From assembly GCA_963575645.1 (NCBI GenBank), contig OY754475.1, positions 22,420,509 through 22,484,508 on the forward strand: a stretch of DNA of 64,000 nucleotides, given 5' to 3'. The notes beneath the pieces are model-generated. The model was not told where the DNA came from and ran no database searches. It saw nothing but the letters and a program-made list of their open reading frames with translations. Source of the DNA: Xanthostigma xanthostigma (taxonomy: Eukaryota; Arthropoda; Insecta; Raphidioptera; Raphidiidae). Shown here piece after piece: positions 22,351-33,700 of this stretch (positions within the stretch are counted from its first letter, which is position 1; every line of letters begins with the position of its first letter). The position numbers and the translations under genes were made by a program.

Positions 22351-23439
22351 TGACTAAAACCAACACGATAAAAGACTTTCTGAACGGACCGTGCTTTGAA
22401 AGTTTTGAAAGGGGATTAGCCGGGGCCTTTTGCAGACCTTACATTATTTATTAGTGAGCCGTCTACTAAGTCAATAAACGGCAGTCGGTGCTGGCGAGCT
22501 AACGAAGTTTTCCGATTAAATATAATTTTAGCGGTCCGTACATAAAGTCGCTCTAAGCCTTAAATGTTTTGCCGCGGCTCTTCAAACAGTGTCGCCAACT
22601 TCGGGAACCTAAGAAAACACAACACGCGCTAAAAGCAAAAGTTTCTAAAACCCGCACGTACACGCACAGACGGCGTTCGTCGTCGAAACGTTGCAATGAT
22701 TCACATTGTGCATTTTAAAACGCGCGTTTAAGCAAAGTTTGCACTGACCTCGAAACCATATTGACTAAGTTTTTTTAGGTTAATGTAGAAGAAAATGTTT
22801 TTTTTATTTCTACAACTGCGGTAGACTCCACTAAAAGCGGGCGTAGTGTCTAATGCGACAAAGCGTCAGTGTGTTTTCCGCTCGGTCGTAGTCCCTGTTA
22901 TATTTACTGCGACCGAGTAGAAAGCACACTCACGATTTGTCATCGACACACATAGATAGCTGTGAGCTGCCACACCGCGTTTGATGAGGTCTGCGGCAGG
23001 TAGAAATACCAGTGAACCACGGCCTACAAGCTTGAAAACCGAGAAGATTTGAAAAAAAAATTAAATCAGGCTTCGATATAATTTTAAATAATCAATGTAA
23101 TTCTTAATTGATCGAATAATAATAATTAAAAAAAAATAAATAAAAAAATAAAATAAATAGATACCTACAAAATGTTTGTTTGCATCCAGAGTCATATCAA
23201 GGCAGCGTCCAGGAAAATTGATCACAACACAAATTTCACACAAAAAAAACAGGCACAGCTTTATTCAGAATTTTTCAAAGCCCGGCTGAAGTGTCTTGAA
23301 TTCTGTGTAAGATGAAAAAATTATCAATTAACAAAAGAATAAAATAAAACCACTAAAAAAATAGAAAATATATTGTTAGGAAAACAAATTATTTACTCTC
23401 TTAAAAATATAATTTTAGTTACAAATATCACATCAACAT
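22351..23439. other. unassigned sequence
   Basis: Mixed composition with CpG-rich patches (for example CGGCGTTCGTCGTCGAAACG near 22671). No gene, repeat unit or element boundary is supported on either strand. Confidence 0.3.
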
Positions 23440-23855
23440 TGTTTTTATGCAACTTGGCAATGACATAACTTTACCCTTTAAATAATCTCTCTCAGATAGA
23501 AGTATGTATCTATTTTTGTTAATATTATTTTTATGCAATCCGACATTCAGGTTATTTTATCCTTTAAATAGTCGCACATCACTTAAGCTATAGCTCTCTT
23601 AGATTGAAGTCTCTATTTTTGTTAATATTATTTTTATGCAACCCGACATTGACGTTATTTTATCCTTTAAATAGCCGCACATCACTTAAGCTATAACTTT
23701 CTTAGATTAAAGTCTCTATTTTTGTTACTATTATTTTTATGCAACCCGACATTGACATTATTTTATCCTTTAAATAGCCGCACATCACTTAAGCTATAAC
23801 TTTCTTAGATTAAAGTCTCTATTTTTGTTACTATTATTTTTATGCAATCCAACAT
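23440..23855. repeat. 104-bp satellite family, locus 2
   Basis: The same unit as at 19735-20325. ATGCAA starts fall at 23447, 23533, 23636, 23739 and 23842, steps of 86, 103, 103 and 103. The first unit is the same diverged type (CAACTTGGCAATGACATAAC) that opens locus 1, so the arrays share a common origin including their first unit. Confidence 0.9.
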
Positions 23856-25720
23856 AATAGGTAGTTATTCCATTGAGTCACGACATTAACTGATCAATAA
23901 TAACATGTGAAGCTATTATCTTCAGTTGAACCAAGCCTTCGTTATCTTATCATTATTTATCTCACTTATTCGTTCCATTGTTAGTACTATTCATTCGCTA
24001 TAAAATTATCGCGACGCAATACACGTGAGCTTTCGAAGCCACAATTAGTCAATTTATGAGCCAGCTTTTCACTATTTGTTAACTTTAAATCACCACTTTA
24101 ACCGTCAGTTTAAAATTATTGTGACGTATAGTCGCGACTATGAACTTTGTTCAGTTTACTTATGAGTCAGTTTTTCAACCACCGGTTAACTTTAATAGGT
24201 GATTACATCTTTAAAGAAACTTATCGGAAGTTTAGCTAACTGGAAGATAGGTTCTTATATCTTAAATATATTTCAACAATGAAAGTTCTACATCAGAAGT
24301 TATGCAAGCATTATTCACTCTGAAAGTTTATGACGTATAGTTTGACAGTTAGACAAATGAATAAGGATTACGGCGGGGCCAATAAGAAGACAGATGCTAT
24401 ATTCGTATTCACATAATATACCGCATTCCCTGTAAGAGTACGATCGTTACATGAATCATAACCGGTTAAAGAGCGGTTCTAAGCTTTCAAAAGGAACACA
24501 ACTACTTCTTTATCGAGTCATGGATAAATTTTTGTTATGGGTAAAATTAAAGCTAGCTGTGGTCTCTTGGGACGTTACGGTTAAATTGAAAAAAAAATAA
24601 CTCTATCATTGTGCATTTTTGACAGTCGTGACAAAAAACAGTAGATTATAGACGCTCAACAATTAAGACTATCAGCGTCTCTATGCAAAAACTGTACTTG
24701 TGACTGAATCTGCGCGAATCTGCAGGAATGACCAAACTAGATGTGTTTTAACGACGCCTACGTTTAATGAATATACGCAAGTAGAGGTTCTCCTGTACTA
24801 ACCGTGCAGACCGGAAGTGTTATATTAAAAAAAATTTACAAGAAGTCATCAAAGTAAGGATTAAAATCTTATTCCTTTCGCGCGGTCTTGAATTATTATA
24901 TTTCGATTTTCCCGCAGTGCAATTTTCGAAAAACGTAGTTAATTTAACATCCGCTTAAACCGGAAATGTAAGTAGAACGGAAGAAATGCTTTCTGTAGGG
25001 TGTTTTGGCTTCAATAAAATACAAGACTGCAAGTGTCTATACAGGGTGTCAGATAAAATGCTATATTTGCTGAAGAGTCACAATTCACTTATCTTTATAC
25101 TAACAAATTAAGAGGTAACGTGTGTTGATTTGTATGTTCATACTGATCTTATCAACCGCTGAACCAATTTGAAAAAACTGTTTTAAAGAATACTTCTTTT
25201 CTTTTGAGTGGGCAACAACTTACCTAATGTATTTTATGTGAAAAATAAATTATGAATAAAAATTTGTGTGCTTCCGGAGTCGCGTTTTGGTAGGTAATAC
25301 TGCGATTTTATAAATAAACTCATTAGCAACAATTTGAAGACAAAATGACGTGCATAAATAAATAATTGTTATTAAAATAAACGCTCCATAATATCAATAA
25401 GCCTTTAGCTTCAGCGCAATGGAAGAGACTCTCTTCTCTAAGATGAAACGGTAAAAGAAAAACAAGTTTAAATAGCATTATTCCGGATAATCCAAGATAT
25501 TCGGTAATCCGTTGTATTTCGATCCCATTTACATCGAATTATCGACAGTGTTGTAGTTTTTATAGTCCGTTCGGATCAGCTCTACTCTTACGTAAATACA
25601 GGAGGACTGCAAGATTGAAACTTCGAAGGCTTTCATCTCTGTGTACTGTATTCGACGCAATACTGAACAGATCTGAATGTGGTTTATTCGACAGCTTATT
25701 ACGCTCGAGGAAAGTTTAGA
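23856..25720. other. unassigned sequence with an old duplication
   Basis: A pair of diverged units of about 112 bp lies at roughly 23995-24105 and 24108-24215, sharing AAAATTAT-C/T-G-C/T-GACG and TTATGAG-C/T-CAG, then GTTAACTTTAA. CTATACAGGGTGTCAGATAA near 25038 looks like a transposon end of the CAGGGTGTC type, without a visible partner. CCGGATAATCC near 25485 is Tigger-like. No gene is supported. Confidence 0.35.
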
Positions 25721-25883
25721 TCTCTACCAGACGCCCGACCCGGATTCACCCGGGTGCATATTCCGAGTTGGATTGAAAACAAGCTCGTGTCAAAAGCAGG
25801 CAGATATAAGTACAAATTCGAGCGAATGAGCTAATTATTTAATTGTAACTTCTAGCAAATCAAAAGGTAATTTATTAAATAAC

Positions 25884-26292
25884 TATAGCGGTCGGTCCCG
25901 GTTTCACCCGGTTGCGATAGGTATAATTCTGAAAAATGTATTTCGTTTACGGCCCGGCGTCTGAACTAATAGCCTTCTACAAATTCTACAAGATTTGCTT
26001 CTGAACTAATAACTTTGAGCGTATTATACCAGACGTCGCTAAATGGTATTGAAACAGTTTTTTTGTTTGCTTCTGAACTAATAGCTTTGAGTAAATTCTA
26101 TTAGACGTCATCACATATTACTAAAACAGATTTTTTGAGAAAACATCGTAACTTTGTACAAAATATTTAATAAAAACTATCCTATAGCGTAGGTTAAACC
26201 AAGCAGGACAATTTTCAAAACGTCATTAAAATCGGTTCAGTGGATATTTGCGCGGCCAAAATTGTGACACGAGAATTTTATAATATAGGTAT
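25884..26292 (-). mobile_element. Helitron-like element, family H3, decayed
   Basis: Read on minus it starts near TTATAAAATTCTCGTGTCAC and CCACTGAACCGATTTTAATG, and ends with a GGGACCGACCGCTATA edge (CTAG decayed to CTAT). GCTTCTGAACTAATA occurs three times inside (about 25960, 26000 and 26070), an internal partial duplication. A second 3'-end scrap of this type lies at 25728-25762. Confidence 0.5.
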
Positions 26293-26447
26293 ATAAAGAG
26301 GTAAAGTTTGTAAGTTTGGATGTAGGAGGTAATCTCCAAAACTTATCATCCGATTTCAAAAATTTCTTCACCAATGTTTAGAATAAATCTTCCGAAAAAC
26401 CGGCGGCAATCTACAAATTCGGGGGAAGCCCTGGACCGGGTCGCTAG
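26284..26447 (+). mobile_element. non-autonomous Helitron, family H1
   Basis: TATAAAGAGGTAAAGTTTGT at the 5' part, CTCCAAAACTTATCATCCG inside, and GGACCGGGTCGCTAG at the 3' end (CTAG 26444-26447) then T. The interior is shortened relative to the copy at 10819. It abuts the inverted H3 copy. Confidence 0.65.
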
Positions 26448-26791
26448 TTATAACTAATAAATTCAACTTTTCAAAATGCGAAATATGGTAAAGTAAAATA
26501 TAAAACAATTAAAAGTAGATTATTACAAATAAAACGCGACATAAGTAAAAAATCGCTTGCGAATAATTTTGTCGTTTTTTTAGAAATGGCCAAAAAAATA
26601 TAATCTCTCTAATTATAAAACAATTAGGAAAAAAACGCGCAGGAATTGTTAACATTTCATGAGCAGTTCCACAAGGCTCAATGCTATGACCTACGTTTCT
26701 CTACAAATTCGAGCGAACAAGTTAAGCAAGCGACTACTCAAAATTAGAAATAAAAAATCGCAGGATTGTGGACAAATATTAGATTTATTAA

Positions 26792-26836
26792 TTGTACGAC
26801 GTTTCGTCTATAAAATTTAGACTTTTTCAAGTACAA
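26792..26836 (-). ncRNA. PLE terminal stem-loop, decayed hammerhead-like core
   Basis: On minus: TTGTAC, TTGAAAA plus one A, a GTCTA/TAGAC stem, GAAAC, GTC, then GTACAA. The outer TTGTAC/GTACAA pair gives six perfect base pairs as stem I. The core differs from CUGANGA at two positions and has the same single extra base before stem II as the other copies. Confidence 0.4.
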
Positions 26837-26990
26837 GTTGAAAATTATTAAAACAATAATTATGAAAATAAACATTAATTACTAACCATAGCGATTAACA
26901 AAAGTTAAGGTACATAAGACAAAAACATGGCAACAAGTAATGTATAAATTTTTTAAACAATAAAAATAAAAATAAATTAAAATTCGAAAG

Positions 26991-27290
26991 TTAGTTCAAT
27001 TTCATAATATAGTTGTACTGACCACTTAAATTTTGAGTGTCTGTTCTATAATTAATAGAATTGTTTTTTCTAATAAAACACATTTCACTGATATTACGTT
27101 TCTTCCAATTTGACTCTTTATCTAGTATTTGAACTTCGTTAAATAGAAATTTATGTCCAGTGTCGAAATGATGAGATGACAACGCGGTCTTATTATCACT
27201 TAATAAATTTATGTTTCTACAGTTCATTCTGTGTTGGTAAATTCTATGTTTCAGTAACTGTCTAATATTTGTCCACAATCCTGCGATTTT
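26991..27290 (-). pseudogene. PLE GIY-YIG endonuclease C-terminal fragment
   Basis: About 98 codons, open from a point just inside the 41-base arm to a stop at 26991-26993, with no proper start codon. In order: LLKHRIYQHRMNC (the R-x3-H part of the nuclease helix), TALSSHHFDTGHKF, VQILDKESNWKKR, EMCFI, then the RTDTQNLSGQYNYI ending. This is the block order of the C-terminal half of PLE nucleases. The GIY and YIG residues lie in the missing N-terminal part, so it cannot be active. It differs from the 8890 fragment in sequence and covers a more C-terminal region. Confidence 0.85.
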
Positions 27291-27344
27291 TTATTTCTAA
27301 TTATCTCGATGGACACGATATCTAATATATAACTACTCAAAATT

Positions 27345-27875
27345 TTCTAAGCCGTTTTCCTTCTTCGTCAATCCCTGAGACACGAAGTACGTATAATATT
27401 TATTATCTATAAGTACATAAGAAAAGTAAATGGAGCATCTTCCATATTCGTATTTCTCCCATACAAAGCCAAATGGGCTATTTTTAAAGTAAACGAACCA
27501 TTTTATAAGTCCATACATATTACGGCCTCTATCTAAAAATCAATAGGGCTCCACTCTTTTCTGTACGACGCGTATTTTTTTCTGTCTAACAAGAGAATCC
27601 GGGCACGTTTAGAGTCCGTGGATTCTGCTATAAAGATAACGTCGTCGACAGCCCCGAATCTTAACTCGATTCACATCATACGCAGAATACACCCTTTCTT
27701 TCTTCAAAGGGTTTTATTTTCTCTCCCTTCCTCCTTGAACCCGTTTGTGTATATATATAATATTATATTTGCTTTTACTAACTTTTTTTCCTACTACCCG
27801 AAACTTTCCAGGTTGTAGTCAGCCCCGGATCTAGGAGGGGAAAACCGCGCGTGGCGCCAAAATCACAAAATAAAA
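27345..27875. other. unassigned sequence
   Basis: No gene is supported. GTCAGCCCCGGATCTAGGAG near 27818 resembles common insect repeat ends, but no partner end was found. Confidence 0.3.
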
Positions 27876-28466
27876 AATTGGTTGTCTGTAAAGTCGGTTT
27901 ACGGACGATAGTTTTACGTGATAACGTATTCCGTAATACATAACCTAAATTTATATAATAATTATAATAATTCGAATCTATGATATTGCATCTTTCGCTT
28001 CAAATTTAGGTTAATTTTATTTATTTAAATTACTCACCATATAATATTTCTTAATAAATAATAAATAATATATTCTTCCGTATTTATTTTAAGTCTCAAA
28101 GATTAGCTGTCATAATATTTATAAAACAATTGTTTCACTGTTTATAATATAAAATTCCAAAACCTACTTACAATATTTAAGTATTTTCATACGTCAAAAA
28201 ATTGATTTTTATAATGATAAAATTTGTAAGAAAACGATTTTTTCGAGAGATGAGACCTAGCTAAAACGATTTTTTGCCCCCCAAAATCCCTTTTCAGTAA
28301 ATTTCATCCAAATCGTTAGGGCCGTTTTCGAGAAAAGCACGCACAGGGTCAGGCGGAACGTTAGGACGTTACGAACGTTACACTTTTTCGTGCATGCAGC
28401 CGGTGTTTTATCAATTTATAAGATTGGTGATTCATCAATTTATAAGACGTTATCACGTCAAAAAAA
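27876..28466 (-). mobile_element. repeat family X, copy 2
   Basis: Inverted relative of 9305-9998: it begins AATTGGTTGTCTGTAAAGTC and contains GATAGTTTTACGTGATAACG at one end and GACGTTATCACGTCAAAA at the other. CGCACAGGGTCAGGCGGAAC lies at 28340-28359. The middle is AT-rich and differs in length from the other copies. Confidence 0.7.
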
Positions 28467-28599
28467 AGTGTGTAAATGTCAGCTCCGACGCACGACTGGA
28501 GTTTACTCCTTAGATACGCTGTGTTATGTATTCCATCTCATTCTTTCGCACGTTAAATCGAACAGATATATATGTTTGTCTCTTTAAAATACCAGTACC

Positions 28600-28760
28600 T
28601 AACTAAAAAAAAACCTAACGTGACGGCATCAGAGCGTCGCGCCAATTGCAAGTGTTTACGCCCATCCAAACGCGGCAGTAGATGTTTCACATCAAAAACT
28701 ACAAGAAAACGAAATTTCGGGAGGTGCTGTCGCTCTTTTACATGTCCGCGAATTACGGAA
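28600..28760 (-). repeat. repeat family Y, copy 2
   Basis: On minus, CTTGCAATTGGCGCGACGCT and GATGCCGTCACGTTAG, preceded by GATGTGAAACATC, align with copy 1 at 19510-19590 and copy 3 at 34170-34225. Frames of 74-110 codons cross this block on both strands. They reflect repeat composition and are not called. Confidence 0.5.
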
Positions 28761-28946
28761 TATTCTGACAATTTCAAAGGTCGGGCTACGTCCCGTCAAG
28801 GCGTCTTCCATCTTCTTCTTCGCACAAACACAACCCATTATCGGCAGCTAACGTTGTGTCCCAAATCAAATCCTCACATAAATGTAATGCATGTACAAAA
28901 CTAGGGATGGGGAAAAATTTTTATAAATTGGGTATGTGAATTATTT

Positions 28947-29272
28947 TTTTTATCACACTTCCCGTTATTTTGACATTTTTAAACTTCCACTTAATAGCAA
29001 TAGGCAAACGAAGGAATTTTAGGACTTCAGGATAAGGATAAGCAAAGGAGTTTGACTGGTTATCGACCATGGCCTTGAATAAGGGAACCATCCCGATATT
29101 TATCTGGAATTATCGAAGGAAATCGTGGAAAACCTCAACAAGATGACCGGTACAGGAATTACTGTTCCTCGGCGAGAGGCAGCGCATGTGCTCCCGCCGG
29201 GATTCGAACCCGGCACGTCCCGAATGCGAGTCTAGTGCTCTTGCTACTACGCCTCCGCGCTCGGTAAATATG
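28947..29272 (-). mobile_element. tRNA-derived SINE
   Basis: The tRNA-like head on minus has GCGTAGTAGCAAGAGCACTA and a B box CGGGTTCGAATCCC (plus 29201-29214), followed by the body with TGTACCGGTCATCTTG-like and TCAAGGCCATGG blocks. The tail ends near ACGGGAAGTGTGATAAA on minus. Confidence 0.8.
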
Positions 29273-29569
29273 CGATTATTCACGTCACAAGTGGTCGACC
29301 GCGATCATAGACTCGTGGCACGGGACCACAAGACAGTACCAATTACCAGCGGTAAACAAATACACAAACGCAGTGCTCTAGTTTATCGGCGGTAATTGAA
29401 TAGGCGAATTGACCGCAGCCCGGTTAACCGGTAATTGTCGTTTATACAAATTATTCATTATCGGTATTGTCGAAGAGAGAGAGAGACAAAGATATTTCGG
29501 TTTGCACAAGTGGAATTATGTACTACAGTAGAAACCTATATCGAATGACCTGTGTCTTGACCTAATTGA

Positions 29570-29700
29570 AAATGTTCATTAAATAAAATTATCGACGAAT
29601 TTTTCAGACAAATATATTAACAAAAAATGATAATTAATACATTAACGTTTCGGTCCGGATTTGGACTTTCTTCAGAACTGATCTAAAAAGTATAAAAATT
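29570..29700 (-). mobile_element. PLE 3' terminal region
   Basis: On minus: CTGAAGA (plus 29669-29675), a GTCC/GGAC stem around AAATCC, then GAAACGT (plus 29645-29651). It is followed by AT-rich sequence carrying the same block (AATTCGTCGATAATTTTATT) as 10240-10265. No coding remnant is attached. Confidence 0.55.
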
Positions 29701-29739
29701 GATTAATATAATTAGTTTCTAATTTGTATTTGGAAAAAA

Positions 29740-29790
29740 TTCACTTTAAGTTTTGAATTATCAAAATTGATTCAATTTTGATAATTCACT
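29740..29790. repeat. AT-rich palindrome
   Basis: GAATTATCAAAATTGA meets TCAATTTTGATAATTC around 29754-29786, flanked by mirrored CTTTAAGT/ACTTAAAG. Lies beside the PLE end. Confidence 0.65.
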
Positions 29791-29799
29791 TAAAGCGAA

Positions 29800-30299
29800 T
29801 TTTATCTATTTATCTATTATGAAAAAACGAATTAAAAATTAATCGTTCACGCAAAGCTTACAAAATCAAAGAACAGACCGAGAACACTTAAAAATACAAA
29901 TTAAAATATTAAGTTAACGGAAAAACAATCATATTAAGAATGCTTACATTTTCATTATAATTCTTCCAACTTTTCACGTTCGCCGTAAAATGTTTGGAGT
30001 TTCATTTAAAAAAAAAGAAGAAGAAACAAAGACTTCGCAGGAGTCGAATTATAAATTCGAGCCAAAAAGTTAATTAAAACAGCTGAATACGTACAACAAA
30101 CATGTATTTTTCATACGGGGCGCGTTTGCAGTAATGGTTCCGACACCTGGCGTTCATTTATCCTTCGGTACTTCGTTCCGAACAGTCTCTGAATGACGCA
30201 AACAGAAAGAGATCCAAAAAGACAGAATGCTTTGAGAAAAAAAGATGGAAAGCCATCGCGACACGCAGATGTGAGACATACATTTTAATTAAGGAATCC
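29800..30299. other. unassigned sequence
   Basis: No gene or element boundary is supported. A purine-rich run lies near 30010-30030. Confidence 0.3.
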
Positions 30300-31358
30300 G
30301 CACAAACCTTATGGAGTTTGGTTCTCGGTTAAATTGATCGAAAATGGTTTTATTTTATAGTTTAAAGGTCACTAAGAAAAAGTCTCCATGGGCGCATAGC
30401 TTAAAAGCCAATAGATTTTTAGCTGCAGATATGTTTAGATATTGGGATATCCATTTGCAACGTTTTTTGGAGTTCTTTAGTTTAACTGGAAGCGTGTATA
30501 CGTTACAACTTCAATTATTGCAAATTAGTTTTTTTTTTATTTTAAAATGAAAGTAGTTATATAAAATTTCCAAAATAATTTTATTTCTTGAATAATTTAG
30601 TTTACGAGTAAATAAAATTGTCGACCAATTTTTCTCAGACCATACGATATATTGACAAAAATGATAAAAATACAAATCAATATAACAATTTTATTTACTT
30701 GAAGAGTTCTATTCAGACGTTAATCAAAGATTTGTAATTTAGTTTACGTAATCATAATTTTAAAGTTTTAAAAAGATTAATTCAATGCGTCGTTTTAATT
30801 TTAAATTTTGATTAAATGAATTTGTAATGACTTTAAATTTTATTATGATTTTAAATAATATTTTAATTTTATTATTTATTTTAGACTATTTTCAAGATAA
30901 ATCTATTTTGAATAATATTTCATTATTTTAGATTACCTTGCTAGTTTTAAATAACTTTTAATTTTTAATGTTAAGGATTTCGTAGTTGAACATTGAATGA
31001 ATCTTTTTTACATTTTTAATAGGCTTTGTGACAATACCGGGCGGCCATTGCGTAATTATCAATAAATTATAAAATAGGTACATGATACTACCAAGTAAAT
31101 ATGAATCCTAATCTCTAGAGATATGTTTTCGACACCTTCCAAAATTACTTAGTTTCTAAAAAAATTGAACACGAAACATGTTTGTGAATTCAATGGATAT
31201 CCCTATATCTAAAATCTCGCTAAACATATCTGTAGCTAAAAATCTATTGGTTTTTAGGCTATGCGCCCATGGACACTTTTTCTTAGTGACCTTTAAACTA
31301 CAAAACAAAACCATTTTCGATCAATTTAAGCGAGAACCAAATCCCATAAGGTTTGTGC
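30300..31358. mobile_element. TIR element of about 1.06 kb with roughly 165-bp ends
   Basis: Left end GCACAAACCTTATGGAGTTT; the right end is its inverse, ending ATAAGGTTTGTGC at 31358. Inverted similarity extends from 30300 to about 30465 and from about 31185 to 31358 (for example CCATGGGCGCATAGC at about 30387 and GCTATGCGCCCATGG at about 31259). The interior (about 30590-31020) is very AT-rich and carries the PLE-associated AAATAAAATTGTCGACCAAT block, so a PLE scrap may have inserted. No transposase is present. Confidence 0.65.
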
Positions 31359-31609
31359 CATGTTTTGACGTCACAGACAAGCTGTTCGGAACTAAGTATG
31401 GAACGGCACACGTTATTGAGCAGGAATATTAATTTAGTGTTAAGAAAGCTCTGAACGCTTCATCTGCAGTGCCACAGGCAATTTAGTGAAACCACCTTGC
31501 CTGCCTGTTCAGGCGTAATTGAGTATGCAAGGTATGTTAGTTGTCGACCGGCGGGGCTACGCAATGCGTCTTTATTATAATTATATTATTGTTGCGTTAA
31601 ACCGACATG

Positions 31610-32000
31610 TGCCCGGTTGCAAAAAAGAACGAATTGATAATATTTAGGCACTGCGTCAATGTTCGATTGCACAAACAAGTTCGGTTGCAGAAAGCACAGT
31701 TATCATATTCACTTGAGAGCTGAAATAGTCGCAACTGTATGTCCAATTTTAAGAGACCAGTTGCAGACAAATTTAATAGAGACCTGCAGGTATTCAATTA
31801 TAAATAACATAAAACTTAAATGTACGGTTGCAGAGAACACGTGCACTAGTCCGGTTGCAAAAAAAATATCGGTAAATGATCGTGATGTCCGGTTGCAAAA
31901 AAAAAAAAGAACTCACTGATATATACTAGCTGTAATTTATTATAACGGTGTATTTAATGTGTCAAAATAGGAGGTGAACAATATCTAAGTCCGGTTGCAT
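31610..32000 (+). repeat. interspersed CCGGTTGCA motif array
   Basis: C-x-GGTTGCA or a one-base variant occurs seven times in 390 bases (31613, 31682, 31757, 31824, 31851, 31889, 31991), always on plus and usually followed by A-rich sequence. The spacing is irregular, so this is not a simple tandem repeat. It looks like a degenerate subterminal-repeat or protein-binding cluster. Confidence 0.6.
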
Positions 32001-32369
32001 AAAAAGTCAAAATAATATAGCCGATTATAACTGACAACTAAAGTATTGGAGTTAGCTAATATGAATTTGCAATAGCTTGCGTGGAATTGATACGTTATAT
32101 TAGTGGCACTAATATTATATGGGGATCGATATATTATTCAACAAATTTATTCTTTAGTTAAATATAATTATCGTGTACGAAACAAGCCGCAGTGTCAGAA
32201 TATATAATTATAGCCTACTATAAAATTACAAATTGTAATTGAATATTCCACGTATAATTTATTCAGTAAATATTGTATTAGATCATAATAATTGACAGCT
32301 GAACAATACAGGCTGTTCAAAAATAACCTACATTTTCTATTTTCATAATTAATAATAGTTCAATTCCAT

Positions 32370-32590
32370 TAATTAAGGGAGGGAGCGAATTTTGTGAGTT
32401 TGTATGTATGTAGAGGGTAATCTCCGAAACTACTCATCCGATTTCAAATATTTTTTCACCAATATTTAGAATGAGCCTTCAGGATGGACATAGGCTATAT
32501 ATTATCGCGTCAAAATTAAAGCGCTAATCGTGGAAACCGATTTTGAAACTAAGTCGACGATAAAACGTCGGCAATCGACAAATACGTCCA
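32370..32590 (+). mobile_element. Helitron 5' fragment, family H1
   Basis: GTGAGTTTGTATGTATGTAG, then GGTAATCTCCGAAACTACTC and CACCAATATTTAGAATGAGC match the 5' two-thirds of the Helitron at 10819. The CTAG end is missing; similarity fades after ACAAATACG near 32586. Confidence 0.6.
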
Positions 32591-32948
32591 AGTGTCTTCA
32601 CCGTGGACAAAAGTGTGTCCACCGTCCATCAATATTGATGACAAGACAAAACCGTATTTTTGCCAAATTACTAAACATATATAGCTGCCGGAATCGTGGC
32701 AGCGCGGCTTGCTAAAAGCTATCGCGGTATTTTTCGGAGCGTCGAATTTCATAACCCTATTATTGCTGTAACATATTTTAGTGTAACCGAATACCGGTTT
32801 CCGATTTCCGGTCGGCCATTGATGACTGCGAGCCTCGTAATTGGTATGCGTAATTGAGTTTTCTACTTATAGAGTAGTGTTGCATTATTAAACCCTACAC
32901 TGCGCTCAACAAACCGACCGTTTATAATCACCGGTTTTTAATTCAAAT

Positions 32949-33700
32949 CCGTTCACACGAGGCTGGATTTGCCGCTAGGTTCCTTGCTAGATTTCACTAC
33001 TAGTTTTCCCGCGCTGGTTTTCTTGTTTGCTATTATGTGCTCGCTTCACAAGATATGGTGTGAGTACGGGTCTAATTGGCGGAGCCATGGTGGGAGAGCG
33101 GGTCTATACGATGTGATTATGTTAAGTCCGCTGCACACGAGGCTGGATTTGTCGCTAGGTTCCTTGCTAGATTTCACTACTAAGTTTTCCGGCGTTGATT
33201 TTCTTGATTGCTATTATGTGCTCGCTTCACACAAGATATGGTGTGAGTACGGGTCTAATTGGCGGAGCCATGGTGGGAGAACGGGTCTATACGTTATGAT
33301 TATTTAAGTCCGCTGCACACGAGGCTGGATTTGTCGCTAGGTTCCTTGCCAGATTTCACTACTAGTTTTCCGGCGCTGGTTTTCTTGATTGTTATTATGT
33401 GCTCGCTTCACACAAAACTAGATTAGGTGCGCGCGTAGTGATAGAACAGTAACAAAAGTGCATGTTCATTGTCTCTGAACATAAAAACACACTACGGCAT
33501 AGTGTTTGTTTGTGGGCGCTTGTGACAAGATACTGCTTCCTGATTGGTTCTCGCTCATACCTAGTAGGGAAAATAGCCCCTGTACTAATTTTAAAACCTT
33601 GTGAGCTAGCAGGCCAGCCCGTTGTGACGTCATTTCTAGCTTCGTACCCAGCCTACTGGCTAGCAGAACTCCTAGCAGATTTCTTGACAACCTCTTTTCT
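32949..33700. mobile_element. piggyBac-like MITE, copy B, with triplicated terminus
   Basis: The terminal block CACACGAGGCTGGATTTG-C/T recurs at 32954, 33134 and 33316 (steps 180 and 182), each with GGTTCCTTGC, AGATTTCACTACTA and a TGTGCTCGCTTCAC block. TTAAG precedes the second and third. After the third unit the sequence continues into the MITE interior (CTGCTTCCTGATTGGTTCTC, then GTGACGTCATTTCTAGC) and decays near 33700. Frames of 93-112 codons here are repeat artefacts. Confidence 0.65.

Larger units (their letters stand above)
26746..27331 (-). mobile_element. 5'-truncated Penelope-like element with target-site duplication
   Basis: The element is bounded by an exact 13-bp direct repeat ACTACTCAAAATT at 26733-26745 and 27332-27344, fitting the variable target duplications of PLEs. 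On minus it runs from the end of the GIY-YIG coding region, through an AT-rich 3' untranslated region with the stem-loop motif at 26792-26836, to the boundary. Unusually, both ends carry the same 41-base sequence in inverted orientation (26742-26782 and 27262-27302), so part of the coding start recurs inverted at the 3' tip. The reverse transcriptase is gone. Confidence 0.75.

Noticed and set aside
19735-23855. CRISPR-like regular spacing
   Set aside because: Units are homologous along their whole 103-104 bases with no unique spacers, and the genome is eukaryotic. It is a satellite.
28553-28904. 110-codon plus frame and 74-codon minus frame
   Set aside because: They overlap a copy of repeat family Y, and the other copies do not keep either frame.
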